Shown piece by piece: positions 34,831 through 43,939 of a stretch of 64,000 bases of DNA; position 1 is the first letter of the stretch; each line of letters opens with the position of its first letter. The position numbers and the translations under genes are program-made. The notes beneath the pieces are model-generated. The model saw nothing but the letters and a program-made list of their open reading frames with translations. It made no database searches and was not told the origin of the DNA. Source of the DNA: Streptomyces sp. P3 (GTDB taxonomy: Bacteria; Actinomycetota; Actinomycetes; Streptomycetales; Streptomycetaceae); NCBI RefSeq assembly GCF_003032475.1, contig NZ_CP028369.1, positions 1,984,001 to 2,048,000 of the forward strand, in the 5' to 3' direction.

Positions 34831-35667
34831 GTGACTCACGCACGGCAGCACCACATTCAAGTCGTCGCTCACCGAGGCGCTTCCGAGGAGGCCCCCGAGC
34901 ACACCCTGGCCGCGTACAAGAAGGCGATCGAGGACGGTGCGGACGCCCTCGAGTGCGACGTACGGCTGACCGCGGACGGCCATCTCGTCTGCGTGCACGA
35001 CCGTCGCGTCAACCGTACGTCCAACGGCCGCGGCGCGGTCTCCGCCCTGGAGCTCGCCGACCTCGCGGCGCTGGACTTCGGCTCCTGGAAGACGAAGGAG
35101 GCCCGCGACGCCTGGCAGGCCCGCGAGGAGGACCCGGACTGGGAGGTCCGGCCCGAGGACCGCGAGGAGACCTCCGTCCTGACCCTGGAGCGACTGCTGG
35201 AGCTCGTCTCCGACGCGGGACGCAGGGTGGAACTGGCCATCGAGACCAAGCATCCGACGCGGTGGGCCGGACAGGTGGAGGAGCGGCTGCTGGCACTGCT
35301 GAAGAAGTTCGACCTGGACGCGCCGGCCTCGGGGGCCGAGTCCCCGGTGCGGATCATGAGCTTCTCGGCCCGCTCGCTGCACCGGGTGCGCGCCGCCGCT
35401 CCCACGTTGCCGACCGTGTACCTGATGCAGTTCGTCTCGCCTCGGCTGCGCGACGGCCGGCTGCCCGCGGGCGTCGGGATCGCCGGCCCGTCCATGCGGA
35501 TCGTGCGCAGCCATCCCGCCTACGTCCAGCGGCTGAAACGAGCCGGGCACCAGGTGCACGTGTGGACGGTGAACGAGCCCGGCGACGTCGATCTCTGCGT
35601 CGAACTGGGCGTCGACGCCATCATCACCAACCGCCCGCGCGCGGTGCTCGGACGACTCGGCCGCTGA
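34831..35667 (+). CDS. glycerophosphodiester phosphodiesterase
   Basis: 278 residues from GTG 34831. AHRGASEEAPEHTLAAYKKAIEDGADALECDVRLTADGHLVCVHD contains the metal-binding and catalytic His-Arg, Glu-x-Asp and second His of the GDPD TIM barrel; the end (VHVWTVNEPGDVDLCVELGVDAIITNRP) is also typical. It hydrolyses glycerophosphodiesters to glycerol-3-phosphate and an alcohol. No signal peptide, so it is cytosolic. Residues about 90-115 form an acidic insertion (EARDAWQAREEDPDW). Confidence 0.92.
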   Translation: MTHARQHHIQVVAHRGASEEAPEHTLAAYKKAIEDGADALECDVRLTADGHLVCVHDRRVNRTSNGRGAVSALELADLAALDFGSWKTKEARDAWQAREEDPDWEVRPEDREETSVLTLERLLELVSDAGRRVELAIETKHPTRWAGQVEERLLALLKKFDLDAPASGAESPVRIMSFSARSLHRVRAAAPTLPTVYLMQFVSPRLRDGRLPAGVGIAGPSMRIVRSHPAYVQRLKRAGHQVHVWTVNEPGDVDLCVELGVDAIITNRPRAVLGRLGR

Positions 35668-36199
35668 CCCCGGAGACCGCGGGCCCACGCCTCGTGAGCC
35701 CGCACCCTCTCAACACCTCCCCTGTGCAGCCCGCACCCTCTCAACCCCTCCCCTGTGCAGCCCGCACCCCCTCAACCCCTCCCTCTGCAGCCCGTGCCGT
35801 GCCCTCTCGAACCGCGCCTTCCTCAGGCCGCGCCTCCTCAACCCGCGTCCGCTTCGGCCGCGCCTCCGTCCGCCCGTGCCTCCTTCGGCCCGCGCCTGTT
35901 CCGCACGCGGGCGCCAGCCCCAAGCCCGAGGGGAGCCGGAGTCCGTTCGGAGAAAGTCACAGAAGTCCCACAAGCCCCATCCACACCTCTTGACCACACC
36001 GCCCACCTGAAGCATTCTCCGTTCCAGCCATACCGTCCAAATTCAGCCACGCACTGAACAGGCGCTCACAGGGAGTGCTCCGGCGCGTTCGCTGCGTGTT
36101 CGGCCGTGCCGAATGCGTCGCCGGACCTGCATTGGCCGGTTTCCGGTACAGGCCAATGGGGCATCCACTCCGTGGCGTGGGGCGAAGGAGGTCTCGGGG
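35668..36199. other. gene-free region with 31-bp tandem repeats
   Basis: Three tandem 31-bp units at 35699-35790 are followed by a Cys/Pro-codon-like GC-rich stretch and an ordinary promoter-length region before the SpoIIAB-like gene. Frames here lack ribosome sites and protein-like composition. Confidence 0.5.
35699..35790. repeat. three 31-bp tandem repeats
   Basis: Unit begins CCCGCACCCTCTCAAC and ends CTGTGCAG; the third unit is 30 bp with three changes. Confidence 0.8.
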
Positions 36200-36751
36200 G
36201 TGGCGTTGGTGGTGGCACAGGAGGTGCCCGCGTCGTCGAGCATGGCCGTATCCCATGGCCCTGCGGGCGTGGGCAACGCGAGGCACCGCATGCGCGATCA
36301 GTTGCGCAGAGGCGGAGTGTCGGAATCGGTCATCGACGACGCTGTACTGATCCTTTCCGAACTCCTGAGCAATGCCTGCAAGCACGGCAGACCACTGGGC
36401 GACGATCTGGCCGGGGACGGCGACGTCCGGGCTGCGTGGCGGGTCGACCCCAGTGGCCGGCTGGTGGTCGAGGTGACCGACGGCGGCGGCCCGACCCGGC
36501 CGGCCCCGGCCACCCCGTCCGTCACCGCCCACGGCGGCCGCGGGCTCAACATCATCACGGCGCTGTCCGACGACTGGGGCGTTCGGGACGACGCCCGCGG
36601 CGAGGTGACGGTGTGGGCCGTCGTCCACGCCGACGTGTACGACCCGGACGCCGGCTGTCGGCGCGACGACTTCGCGAGCCGGGTCGCGGCACCGTCGGTG
36701 GCCGCGATCCCAGGCCTCGACTTCGCGGACGCCTTCGACGACCTGGACTAG
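36200..36751 (+). CDS. SpoIIAB/RsbW-like ATP-binding regulator
   Basis: 183 residues. GTG 36200 lies 8 nt after GAAGGAGG, which decides the start. HATPase_c_2 signature: LILSELLSNACKHG (N-box), VEVTDGGGPTRP (G1) and AHGGRGLNIITALSDDWG (G2). Such proteins phosphorylate anti-anti-sigma factors or bind sigma factors; no partner gene is adjacent. The C-terminal 30 residues (VYDPDAGCRRDDFASRV) extend beyond the domain. Confidence 0.85.
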   Translation: MALVVAQEVPASSSMAVSHGPAGVGNARHRMRDQLRRGGVSESVIDDAVLILSELLSNACKHGRPLGDDLAGDGDVRAAWRVDPSGRLVVEVTDGGGPTRPAPATPSVTAHGGRGLNIITALSDDWGVRDDARGEVTVWAVVHADVYDPDAGCRRDDFASRVAAPSVAAIPGLDFADAFDDLD

Positions 36752-36782
36752 GGCAGGACCAGGGGGACACAGAACCGGAACG

Positions 36783-36875
36783 CGCAGAACCGGGACCGAG
36801 GGGCCGGGGGACACGCAGAACCGGGACCGAGGGGCCGGGGGACGCGCAGTGCCGGGACGGGCAGAGCCGGGACGG
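36783..36875. repeat. 31-bp tandem repeats
   Basis: CGCAG-initiated units at 36783, 36814 and 36845, exact 31-bp period. The first two are nearly identical, the third diverged. Confidence 0.7.
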
Positions 36876-36930
36876 AGGGGCCGGCACGTGGGGTCGGATG
36901 CCGCGCGGGGCGTCGCGCACGACTGCCGCG

Positions 36931-36939
36931 TTGTCCACA
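36931..36939 (+). promoter_or_regulatory. DnaA box
   Basis: TTGTCCACA, consensus for Streptomyces, single, upstream of the DUF5926 gene. Confidence 0.5.
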
Positions 36940-37012
36940 GGTTCCCGTGACGGAGCGTACGAACGGCTAGGCTCCCGCCGTACCAGACGAGCCGTAACCG
37001 GGAGACACCCAG

Positions 37013-37978
37013 ATGGCCAAGAAGCGACCCCAGACGACCGCCAAGCGGCCGCAGCCCACCGACGCGGACATCCCGGTCGTCGGCGCGCGGGAGCCCTGCC
37101 CGTGCGGCAGCGGCCGCCGCTACAAGGCCTGCCACGGCCGGGCCGCCGCGCATGCGGTGACCGAGCTGGTGCAGCGCCCCTTCGAGGGCCTGCCGGGCGA
37201 GTGCGACTGGGTGGCGCTGCGCGAACTGGTGCCGGCCGCCACGGTGGAGCTGACGCTGAAGGGCGGTCTGCCCGAGGGCGTCCCGTCCGTCACGCTCGCC
37301 ACCGTCCTGCCGATGGCCTGGCCCGCCCTGCGCCGCGACGACGGCTCGGTGCTGCTCGGCCTGCAGAACGACACGCCGTCGGGCGACCTCAGCCGTGACC
37401 TGGCGGACACCCTGCAGCGGGCACTGGAGTCGGACCCCGGCACTCCGGTGCAGGCACGCCGCGCCCCGGCGGACGGTTCGCGGATGCAGGATCTGCTCGA
37501 CCCCGAAGGCGCGTTCGAGCCAGTTGTGCACAGTGGCTTCGAGTTCTGGGTCCCGGACCCGGAGAACGCCGCGCCGGAGGTGGCCGCCTCCCTGGAGCGC
37601 GCCAACGCTGCGGCGATCCCGACCGTGAAGCTGACCGGCGTCGACGCCGCGTACTGGTGCGAGACCCCGGACAAGAACCACCTGCGCTGGGTCATGCCGC
37701 ACCCGGAGGAGCAGCTTCTGGACGCCCTTGCGCGGCTGCACGCGGCGGGCCGCTCCGGCCTCGGCGAGGGCACGCGTCTGGTGGGCTCGTTCCGGGCACA
37801 CGGCGTGACGGTGCCGGTCTGGGACCTGCCGAGCGCGGTCACCGCGGACGACGTGGAGAAGCCTGCCGCCGAGTTCGCCGAGCGCCTCGCCGAGGCGCTG
37901 GCCTCGGACGCGCCGCTCACCGCCGACGAGCGTCGCGCGCGTGGTGGCCTGACCAACCGACAGGTGACGCTCAGCTGA
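37013..37978 (+). CDS. DUF5926 protein with SEC-C zinc motif
   Basis: 321 residues. [18 protein letters not shown] near residues 27-44 is the SEC-C metal motif (CxCx8CH); the remaining 270 residues are the actinobacterial DUF5926 region ([37 protein letters not shown]). Function unknown; SEC-C motifs often contact ribosomes or SecB. Start ATG 37013 with GGGAGA upstream and a TAGGCT box 45 bp before. Confidence 0.8.
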   Translation: MAKKRPQTTAKRPQPTDADIPVVGAREPCPCGSGRRYKACHGRAAAHAVTELVQRPFEGLPGECDWVALRELVPAATVELTLKGGLPEGVPSVTLATVLPMAWPALRRDDGSVLLGLQNDTPSGDLSRDLADTLQRALESDPGTPVQARRAPADGSRMQDLLDPEGAFEPVVHSGFEFWVPDPENAAPEVAASLERANAAAIPTVKLTGVDAAYWCETPDKNHLRWVMPHPEEQLLDALARLHAAGRSGLGEGTRLVGSFRAHGVTVPVWDLPSAVTADDVEKPAAEFAERLAEALASDAPLTADERRARGGLTNRQVTLS

Positions 37979-38127
37979 CGCAGAGGTCCGGGAGACGGCC
38001 GCGCCGACCGGCCGGTCGGCGGCCCGGACGCCGGCGGCCGGCGTGAGCCCGCTCACAACTGCCCCCAGAACAAGGGGAGTCGACGCCTCGAGCGCCGATT
38101 CGACGATGTCCGGAAAGCCGACGAAAA

Positions 38128-38214
38128 CAAGAGATCGAATTTGCGTAGCGGCGATCTCTTGTTACCGTTCGAGTAGCCCGGTTGCTGGTGCATCCCCCGT
38201 CGCCAGCAACCGGG
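38128..38214 (+). ncRNA. tandem hairpins: possible attenuator or small RNA
   Basis: Hairpin 1 CAAGAGATCG/CGATCTCTTG (38128-38161); hairpin 2 CCCGGTTGCTGG/CCAGCAACCGGG (38177-38214) followed by TTCTTCTGTTT, an intrinsic terminator. The 14-nt spacer and the low-GC first hairpin are unlike ordinary intergenic DNA here. It may end the DUF5926 transcript or a short RNA. Confidence 0.5.
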
Positions 38215-38255
38215 TTCTTCTGTTTCCGGCCTCACTCACGCGCCTACACCGCACG

Positions 38256-38996
38256 TCAACTGCCCGTGTCCGAGGGGAAGTTACTGCCGGAGCGCAGCAG
38301 CAGCGGGCCGTCGGCGATCGCTTCGGCGAACTCCGTGACCGCCGTGTACGCGGCCGACCCGCCGCGGCTCGGCTCGTGGGGCGTCTCACAGGACTCCGGC
38401 TCGTCGTCTGCGGCCACCGTGCACCTCGTCTGCACGGTGCGGCCCGCGGGGCCCATGAGGCTCAGGAAGGCGTCCAGAGCGCGCCCCGTGGCGTTGCGGT
38501 AGTAGGTGCGCGCCCAGGTGTCCTCACCCTGGGAGAGCACACAGGTCTGCGCCTCGACTCCGTCGGGGGAGGTCACCTCGGGGCCGCACCGGGCGGCGGT
38601 GGTCAGGCCTAGCCCCAGCAGCGGCGACCCGGAGGGCTCGCCGGGAGGCGCCTTGGGGTCCGCACCGCCGGCACCGCGCCCGGCAGCACCTGCGGTCCCG
38701 GCGATCGCCCGCCGCTCGACCCCATCAGCCCCTTCGACCCCATCAGCCCCTTCGGCCGCACGCGGCTCGCCCGCTACGGCGACAGCGCCCGTGCGCCGGG
38801 CCGCCGAGCCGTCGGCCCACTCGGCGCCGTCGGCCCATTCGCCGGCCGCGTCTGAGGAGCGCCGGCCGGCCGTGTGCACGTCGGCCCGGTCGGACGCGCG
38901 TCCGTCCTCGTCGGCCGGCCCCGCGGACGCCATGGCCAGGGGCAGGGCGATCGCACAGGTCACGACGCCCCCGAGGGCGAGCAGACGAAGGTTCAT
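38256..38996 (-). CDS. secreted protein of unknown function
   Basis: 246 residues from ATG 38996. MNLRLLALGGVVTCAIALPLAMASAG is a signal peptide. Residues 27-130 are low-complexity Ala/Gly/Asp; the C-terminal domain (CGPEVTSPDGVEAQTCVLSQGEDTWARTYYRNATG, QTRCTVAADDEPESCETP, AYTAVTEFAEAI) has four Cys that probably make two disulfides. I recall conserved streptomycete proteins like this, none characterised. A terminator-like hairpin lies downstream at 38177-38214. Confidence 0.65.
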   Translation of the reverse strand: MNLRLLALGGVVTCAIALPLAMASAGPADEDGRASDRADVHTAGRRSSDAAGEWADGAEWADGSAARRTGAVAVAGEPRAAEGADGVEGADGVERRAIAGTAGAAGRGAGGADPKAPPGEPSGSPLLGLGLTTAARCGPEVTSPDGVEAQTCVLSQGEDTWARTYYRNATGRALDAFLSLMGPAGRTVQTRCTVAADDEPESCETPHEPSRGGSAAYTAVTEFAEAIADGPLLLRSGSNFPSDTGS

Positions 38997-39052
38997 GTAG
39001 CGGAAGATAGAGGGCGGACGCGGGCGTCCCGACCGGCGCGCACCCGACACCC

Positions 39053-39718
39053 CTACAACTCGGGGGCGTTCACACCCGTACGAGTGAGGGCGTCCACCAC
39101 GGCGTCCACCACGGCCTCGACGTCGGGCACCCAGGGCGAGGCCGAGCCGGGCAGGGGAGCCCGCTCCCACCGGATGTCCCCGCCCCCCGTCACCGACGGG
39201 GGCAGGGCGAGGTACCCGCCCTCGCCGTGGAAGCGCAGGGAGCCCGGCACGAAGTCCTTGGCGTAGAGCAGCTCACCCAGCTGCTCCATCGAGTAGGGCC
39301 TGACGAGGACGGACCAGCGCGTGGGCGAGGCGACGACCGGCCCGAGGCGCATGCCCTGCTCGTCGAGCGCCACGAGCGCCCGCGACGCCGCGAGGGCGGG
39401 GAGGCTGACCGCGCAGGGGGCCGTGCCCCCGGTGGCCAGGATGATCGGTGCGGCCGGCCGGTTGCCCCACCACCAGCGGACCATGCGCGCGTCGCAGGTG
39501 GCGGCGAGAAGGCCGGGGTCGAAGGGGTGAGCACCGGGGACCGTGCACTCCGGGTCGGGGCAGGTGCAGCGGGAGGTGCTCCGCTGGTCGGCCGCCGCTC
39601 CCGGGAGGACGGGCCACTGCCAGTCCGTCGCGAACGTCAGTGCCGAGTCGATCAACTCGTGTCCCGCGTCGCCTGACTGGGACAGGAGCCTGCGTCGCTT
39701 TCCGAGGATCTCGCGCAT
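39053..39718 (-). CDS. primase/polymerase-like protein with degenerate active site
   Basis: 221 residues. The overall plan matches the Prim-Pol domain (ELIDSALTFATDWQWPVLPG, CTCPDPECTVPGAHPFDPGLLAATCDARMVRWWW, GEGGYLALPPS). But the DxD strand reads CAVSLPA, SGGxH is replaced by TRWSVLVRP, and the third acidic motif reads SLRFHGEGG. It is thus probably catalytically inactive, with a retained Cys cluster. ATG 39718 follows AAAGGAA. Divergent from the SpoIIE-like gene. Confidence 0.65.
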   Translation of the reverse strand: MREILGKRRRLLSQSGDAGHELIDSALTFATDWQWPVLPGAAADQRSTSRCTCPDPECTVPGAHPFDPGLLAATCDARMVRWWWGNRPAAPIILATGGTAPCAVSLPALAASRALVALDEQGMRLGPVVASPTRWSVLVRPYSMEQLGELLYAKDFVPGSLRFHGEGGYLALPPSVTGGGDIRWERAPLPGSASPWVPDVEAVVDAVVDALTRTGVNAPEL

Positions 39719-40189
39719 GAGCGCTCGTTCCTTTCCGTTGCACCGCTGGCAACACCGTGGGCCACATCACACCATGTGTCGATCACTTCACTGTGCGTAC
39801 CTTTTGGCGCATCACACCCCTGTACCGGACAAGGGGAACCCCTCAGGGTCGAGCGGTGGCTGCTCGCGCGGCCACTCGATCCGACTCGCGTCCATCTGAT
39901 GCCGGGCGTGGCGTGGGGTGGCGAAGTCTGGCGTTTAACGTCGCACGTATTTCTCTCCGCCTCCGCCACGGGAGGATGGGGCACGGTCGTCGATGACTAT
40001 GACGCCCGGTGCGGTCACCAGGTTCCGGAGGCTCCTCACGAGCTCCCGACGACCCCTGGCCCTTACCGAGTACGTACCCATCACGACCGCTGTGACGCTC
40101 CGTTGAGCAAGGCCAGTCGACCGCAATCAACCGTTACCCGAGGCAGTTTTAAGCCAATCTTGCAATTTCGCAAGGGAGCCGGAAGAACC
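39719..40189. other. long divergent intergenic region
   Basis: It separates the primase-like gene and the SpoIIE-like gene. It is less GC-rich than coding DNA, with AACCGTTACCCG near 40130 and CTTGCAATTTCGCAAG at 40159, a small dyad next to the ribosome site. No gene is supported. Confidence 0.5.
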
Positions 40190-41797
40190 GTGCGCGATTC
40201 TCCCAAAGACCCCGCGGACACCAGCGAGCCCGGCAGGACAATGCTGGACATCCCCTCACGAGTGCGTGTACATGTGGAGACACCGCTAGCGGCGCAGAAT
40301 GACATGGGGGTTTGCGATGCTTTTGAGCAATACGCTCCGGTCCGAGAGCCGGATGCCATGAACGCCCCTCACCCTCCGAAAGTGGCCGGAATCGATCCAA
40401 CGGTTCCGTCGCCCGCACACACTGTCCCGCCCGCGCCTGCCGTGCCGGGCGGCTCCGCCGCCCCCGCGGCCGCCTCCGTCCCCCCGGATCCGTCGTCCGG
40501 CGCTCCCGGCATGCCGGGAGCGGGAGCCCTGCTGACGGACCGGCTGGCCGGCTGGGTCTCGGACCTCACCACACTGCACGAACTCACCGAACGCCTGGCC
40601 CGCACGGCCGTGCTGCAGGACGCCCTCCAGGAGCTGCTGCACGCCGGAGCCGCCCTCGTGGGCGCCCGCCGCGGTCTCGTCGTCCTCGAACCGGCCGACC
40701 GGCTGGGCCCCGACACCACCATCGGACTGGGCCTCGGCCGCGCCGACCTCGGCCACATCGAGACCGTCCCCCGCAGCGCCCTGTCCTACGGCCGCATCCT
40801 CGACGGGCTGCCCGGCGGCGACGGCGAGATCACCGAGCCCGACCTGCTGTCCGGGGACGGCCTGGACCCCCGTCATCGCGAGGTGGCCGCCCGCCTCGGC
40901 TACGCCGCCAGCTACGCGCTGCCACTGGAGACGGACGGCGCGTCCGGCCGGCTGGGCGCGGCCGTGTGGCTCTACGACGAGCCCGCCGAGCCGGGCGAAC
41001 GCCGGCGCCACCTGATCGGCCTGTACGTCCGGTACGCCGCCGAGCACCTGGCGCGGCTGGTGGAGCTCGAGCGCACACGCGCGTGCATGAAGACCATGTC
41101 CGAGGAGCTGCTGCCGTCCCGGCTGCCGCGGGTGCCCGGCGTCCAGCTCGCCGCCCGGCACCGAACCGGCCCGCGCGGGGGCGGCGACTGGTACGACGCG
41201 CTGCCGCTTCCGGACGCCGCACTGGGTCTGGCCGTCGGTTCCGTCACCGGGTCCGGGCCGAGCGCCGTCGCCGCGATGGGCCGGCTGCGCGCCTCCCTGC
41301 GGGCGTACGCGGTGATGGAGGGCGAGGACCCCGTCGCCGTCCTGTCCGACCTGGAGCTGCTGCTGCGGCTGACCGAGCCCGCGCGGTCCGCCACCGCGCT
41401 GTTCGCGTACTGCGAACCCGCGCTGCGCAAGATCACCCTGGCCGGCGCGGGGCACTGCCCGCCGCTGCTGGTCGGGGAGCGGCGCACGGAGTTCGTGGAG
41501 ACCTCCGTCTCGGCGCCGTTGGGCATGCTGGCCTGCTGGGAGGCGCCGAGCGTCGAACTGGAGGCCGAACCGGGCGAGACGGTGCTGCTCTACACCGACG
41601 GACTGCTGCACCGCGCCGGCGACCTGGCCGACCGCGCCTTCGCCCGGCTGCACGCGGCGGCCGCCGGGGTGCCCAAGCCGCTGCGCCGGGACCCCGGGGC
41701 GGTCGCCGACCACGTACTGCGCACGATGCTGCCGGACGGCCTGTACGACCAGGACAGCGACGAGGACGTGGTGCTGCTGGCGGCCCGTTTCGAGTAG
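40190..41797 (+). CDS. SpoIIE-type PP2C phosphatase with GAF domain
   Basis: 535 residues from GTG 40190 (GGAAG upstream). A long Pro/Ala-rich N-terminus precedes a GAF-like domain (LHELTERLARTAVLQDALQELLHAGAALVGARRGLVVL). The PP2C_SIM domain has GGGDWYDALPLPD, VTGSGPSAVAAMGRLRASLRAYA, LAGAGHCPPLLV and LLYTDGLLH with metal-binding Asp residues. It dephosphorylates an anti-anti-sigma protein, the counterpart of SpoIIAB-like kinases such as those at 36200 and 45919. ATGs further downstream would remove only disordered sequence. Confidence 0.88.
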   Translation: MRDSPKDPADTSEPGRTMLDIPSRVRVHVETPLAAQNDMGVCDAFEQYAPVREPDAMNAPHPPKVAGIDPTVPSPAHTVPPAPAVPGGSAAPAAASVPPDPSSGAPGMPGAGALLTDRLAGWVSDLTTLHELTERLARTAVLQDALQELLHAGAALVGARRGLVVLEPADRLGPDTTIGLGLGRADLGHIETVPRSALSYGRILDGLPGGDGEITEPDLLSGDGLDPRHREVAARLGYAASYALPLETDGASGRLGAAVWLYDEPAEPGERRRHLIGLYVRYAAEHLARLVELERTRACMKTMSEELLPSRLPRVPGVQLAARHRTGPRGGGDWYDALPLPDAALGLAVGSVTGSGPSAVAAMGRLRASLRAYAVMEGEDPVAVLSDLELLLRLTEPARSATALFAYCEPALRKITLAGAGHCPPLLVGERRTEFVETSVSAPLGMLACWEAPSVELEAEPGETVLLYTDGLLHRAGDLADRAFARLHAAAAGVPKPLRRDPGAVADHVLRTMLPDGLYDQDSDEDVVLLAARFE

Positions 41798-41896
41798 GGC
41801 GGCGACGACAGCGGGTAAGAGGTCATTCGGGCCTGGGCCCCCTTCCGTACGACCGTACGATGGAGGGGGTCCAGTGCCGTATCTAGGAGGATGACC

Positions 41897-43384
41897 ATGG
41901 CCGACGAGCCCACCCCGGCTACGCCGGATGACGCTGCCACCGCAGCGGGACCGGAGACCGAGTCCGAGGAGCCCGTCAAGCAGCGCAAGAACGGCCTGTA
42001 CCCGGGCGTCTCCGACGAGCTGGCCGAGAACATGAAGTCCGGCTGGGCGGACACGGAGCTGCGCGACCTGGAGCCGATCGCCCAGGCCGGCGAGACCGCC
42101 GCCCGCCGCGCCGCACTCTCCGCGCGTTTCCCGGGCGAGCGACTGGTGATCCCGGCGGGCAACCTGAAGACCCGCTCCAACGACACCGAGTACGCCTTCC
42201 GCGCCTCCGTCGAGTACGCGTACCTCACCGGCAACCAGACCGAGGACGGCGTCCTGGTGCTGGAGCCGGTCGACGACGGTCACACGGCCACGATCTACCT
42301 GCTGCCGCGGTCCGACCGCGAGAACGGCGAGTTCTGGCTGTCCGGCCACGGCGAGCTGTGGGTCGGCCGCCGGCACTCGCTCACCGAGGCCGAGAAGCTG
42401 TACGGCATCCCGGCCGCCGACGTGCGCGAGCTGGCCGACCGGCTGCGCGAGGCCACCGGTCCGGTGCGCGTCGTGCGCGGTCACGACGCGGGCGTCGAGG
42501 CGGCCCTGACCGACAAGGTCACCGCCGAACGCGACGAGGAGCTGCGTGTCTTCCTCTCCGAGGCCCGGCTGGTCAAGGACGACTTCGAGATCGGTGAGCT
42601 GCAGAAGGCCGTCGACTCCACGGTCCGCGGCTTCGAGGACGTCGTGAAGGTCCTGGACAGGGCCGAGGCCACGAGCGAGCGCTACATCGAGGGCACGTTC
42701 TTCCTCCGCGCGCGGGTGGAGGGCAACGACGTCGGTTACGGCACGATCGCCGCGGCCGGCCCGCACGCCTGCACCCTGCACTGGGTGCGCAACGACGGAC
42801 CGGTCCGCTCGGGCGACCTGCTGCTCCTCGACGCGGGCGTCGAGACGCACACCTACTACACCGCCGACGTCACGCGCACGCTGCCCGTCGACGGCCGCTT
42901 CACCGAGATCCAGAGGAAGATCTACGACGCGGTGTACGAGGCCCAGGAGGCCGGCATCGAGGCCGTCCGGCCGGGCGCCAAGTACCGCGACTTCCACGAC
43001 GCCGCGCAGCGCGTGCTCACCGCGAGGCTCGTCGAGTGGGGCCTGGTCGAGGGCCCGGTGGAGCGCGTCCTCGAGCTCGGTCTCCAGCGCCGCTGGACGC
43101 TGCACGGCACCGGTCACATGCTCGGCATGGACGTCCACGACTGCGCGGCCGCGCGCGTGGAGTCGTACGTCGACGGCACGCTGGAGCCCGGCATGGTGCT
43201 CACCGTCGAGCCCGGGCTGTACTTCCAGGCCGACGACCTGACGGTGCCGGAGGAGTACCGGGGGATCGGCGTCCGCATCGAGGACGACATCCTCGTCACC
43301 CAGGACGGCAACCGGAACCTGTCGGACGGCCTGCCGCGCCGCTCCGGCGAGGTCGAGGCCTGGATGGCTTCGCTCAAGGGCTGA
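41897..43384 (+). CDS. pepP: Xaa-Pro aminopeptidase (aminopeptidase P)
   Basis: 495 residues. AGGAGG ends directly before ATG 41891 but 6 nt before ATG 41897, so the latter is the start. M24B fold: N-terminal AMP_N domain, then metal ligands in LLLLDAGVETHTYYTADVTRT, HGTGHMLGMDVHD, VLTVEPGLYF and GVRIEDDILVT (Asp, Asp, His, Glu, Glu). It removes N-terminal residues preceding proline and needs Mn(II). Upstream is a CCCCCTTCCGTACG...CGTACGATGGAGGGGG near-palindrome (41838-41869) that may regulate it. Confidence 0.92.
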   Translation: MADEPTPATPDDAATAAGPETESEEPVKQRKNGLYPGVSDELAENMKSGWADTELRDLEPIAQAGETAARRAALSARFPGERLVIPAGNLKTRSNDTEYAFRASVEYAYLTGNQTEDGVLVLEPVDDGHTATIYLLPRSDRENGEFWLSGHGELWVGRRHSLTEAEKLYGIPAADVRELADRLREATGPVRVVRGHDAGVEAALTDKVTAERDEELRVFLSEARLVKDDFEIGELQKAVDSTVRGFEDVVKVLDRAEATSERYIEGTFFLRARVEGNDVGYGTIAAAGPHACTLHWVRNDGPVRSGDLLLLDAGVETHTYYTADVTRTLPVDGRFTEIQRKIYDAVYEAQEAGIEAVRPGAKYRDFHDAAQRVLTARLVEWGLVEGPVERVLELGLQRRWTLHGTGHMLGMDVHDCAAARVESYVDGTLEPGMVLTVEPGLYFQADDLTVPEEYRGIGVRIEDDILVTQDGNRNLSDGLPRRSGEVEAWMASLKG

Positions 43385-43526
43385 CGGTTCGAACGACGGC
43401 CGGGTAGGGGTCCGGGTACCGGTGAGTGCCCGGCCCTTCCCGTGTCCGGGCGACCGCACCGCCGGGGGGCATGTCCAGGGGGGACTTGGTTAACGATTTC
43501 TGGTCCGGGGTCGGCGTCGATCTGCA

Positions 43527-43868
43527 TCTCGAGCGGCCGCGGAGATGGGGCAGTCCGCGGGTTCCTGGCAGCTCTCCTTCGACCTGGCCCCGGCCGACCG
43601 CGTCGGCGAGTACCAGGGCCTGTTCGGCACCGGCGTCACCGTGGCCCGCACCCTCGGCCCGCTGGTGCTGACCTGGCTGCTGGTCGAGTGGGGCACGCCG
43701 GGCTGGCTGCTGCTGGGCGCGGCGATGGTGGCGGCGTCCTACGCCATGGGCCCGGCGGCGCGAAGGGCGGCGGCGCAACGGTGCGCGGAGGAGGACGGGG
43801 CGCCGGCGCCGGCCGAGGGGGCGCGGGCGGCGGCGACCGCCCCCGCGACGGCCCCGGCGACGGGGTGA
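43527..43868 (+). pseudogene. MFS transporter, C-terminal remnant
   Basis: About 107 residues with a typical last pair of MFS helices: SFDLAPADRVGEYQGLFGTGVTVARTLGPLVLTWLLVEWGTPGWLLLG, then a low-complexity Ala/Pro tail. The preceding ten helices are absent; upstream frame quality collapses before 43527. ATG 43545 lacks a good ribosome site. Confidence 0.7.
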
Positions 43869-43939
43869 CGGGAGTGACGGCGTGACGGCGTGACGAGGCG
43901 ACAGGGGTGGCGGGGTGGCCGGACCGCGCCGTGACCGCT

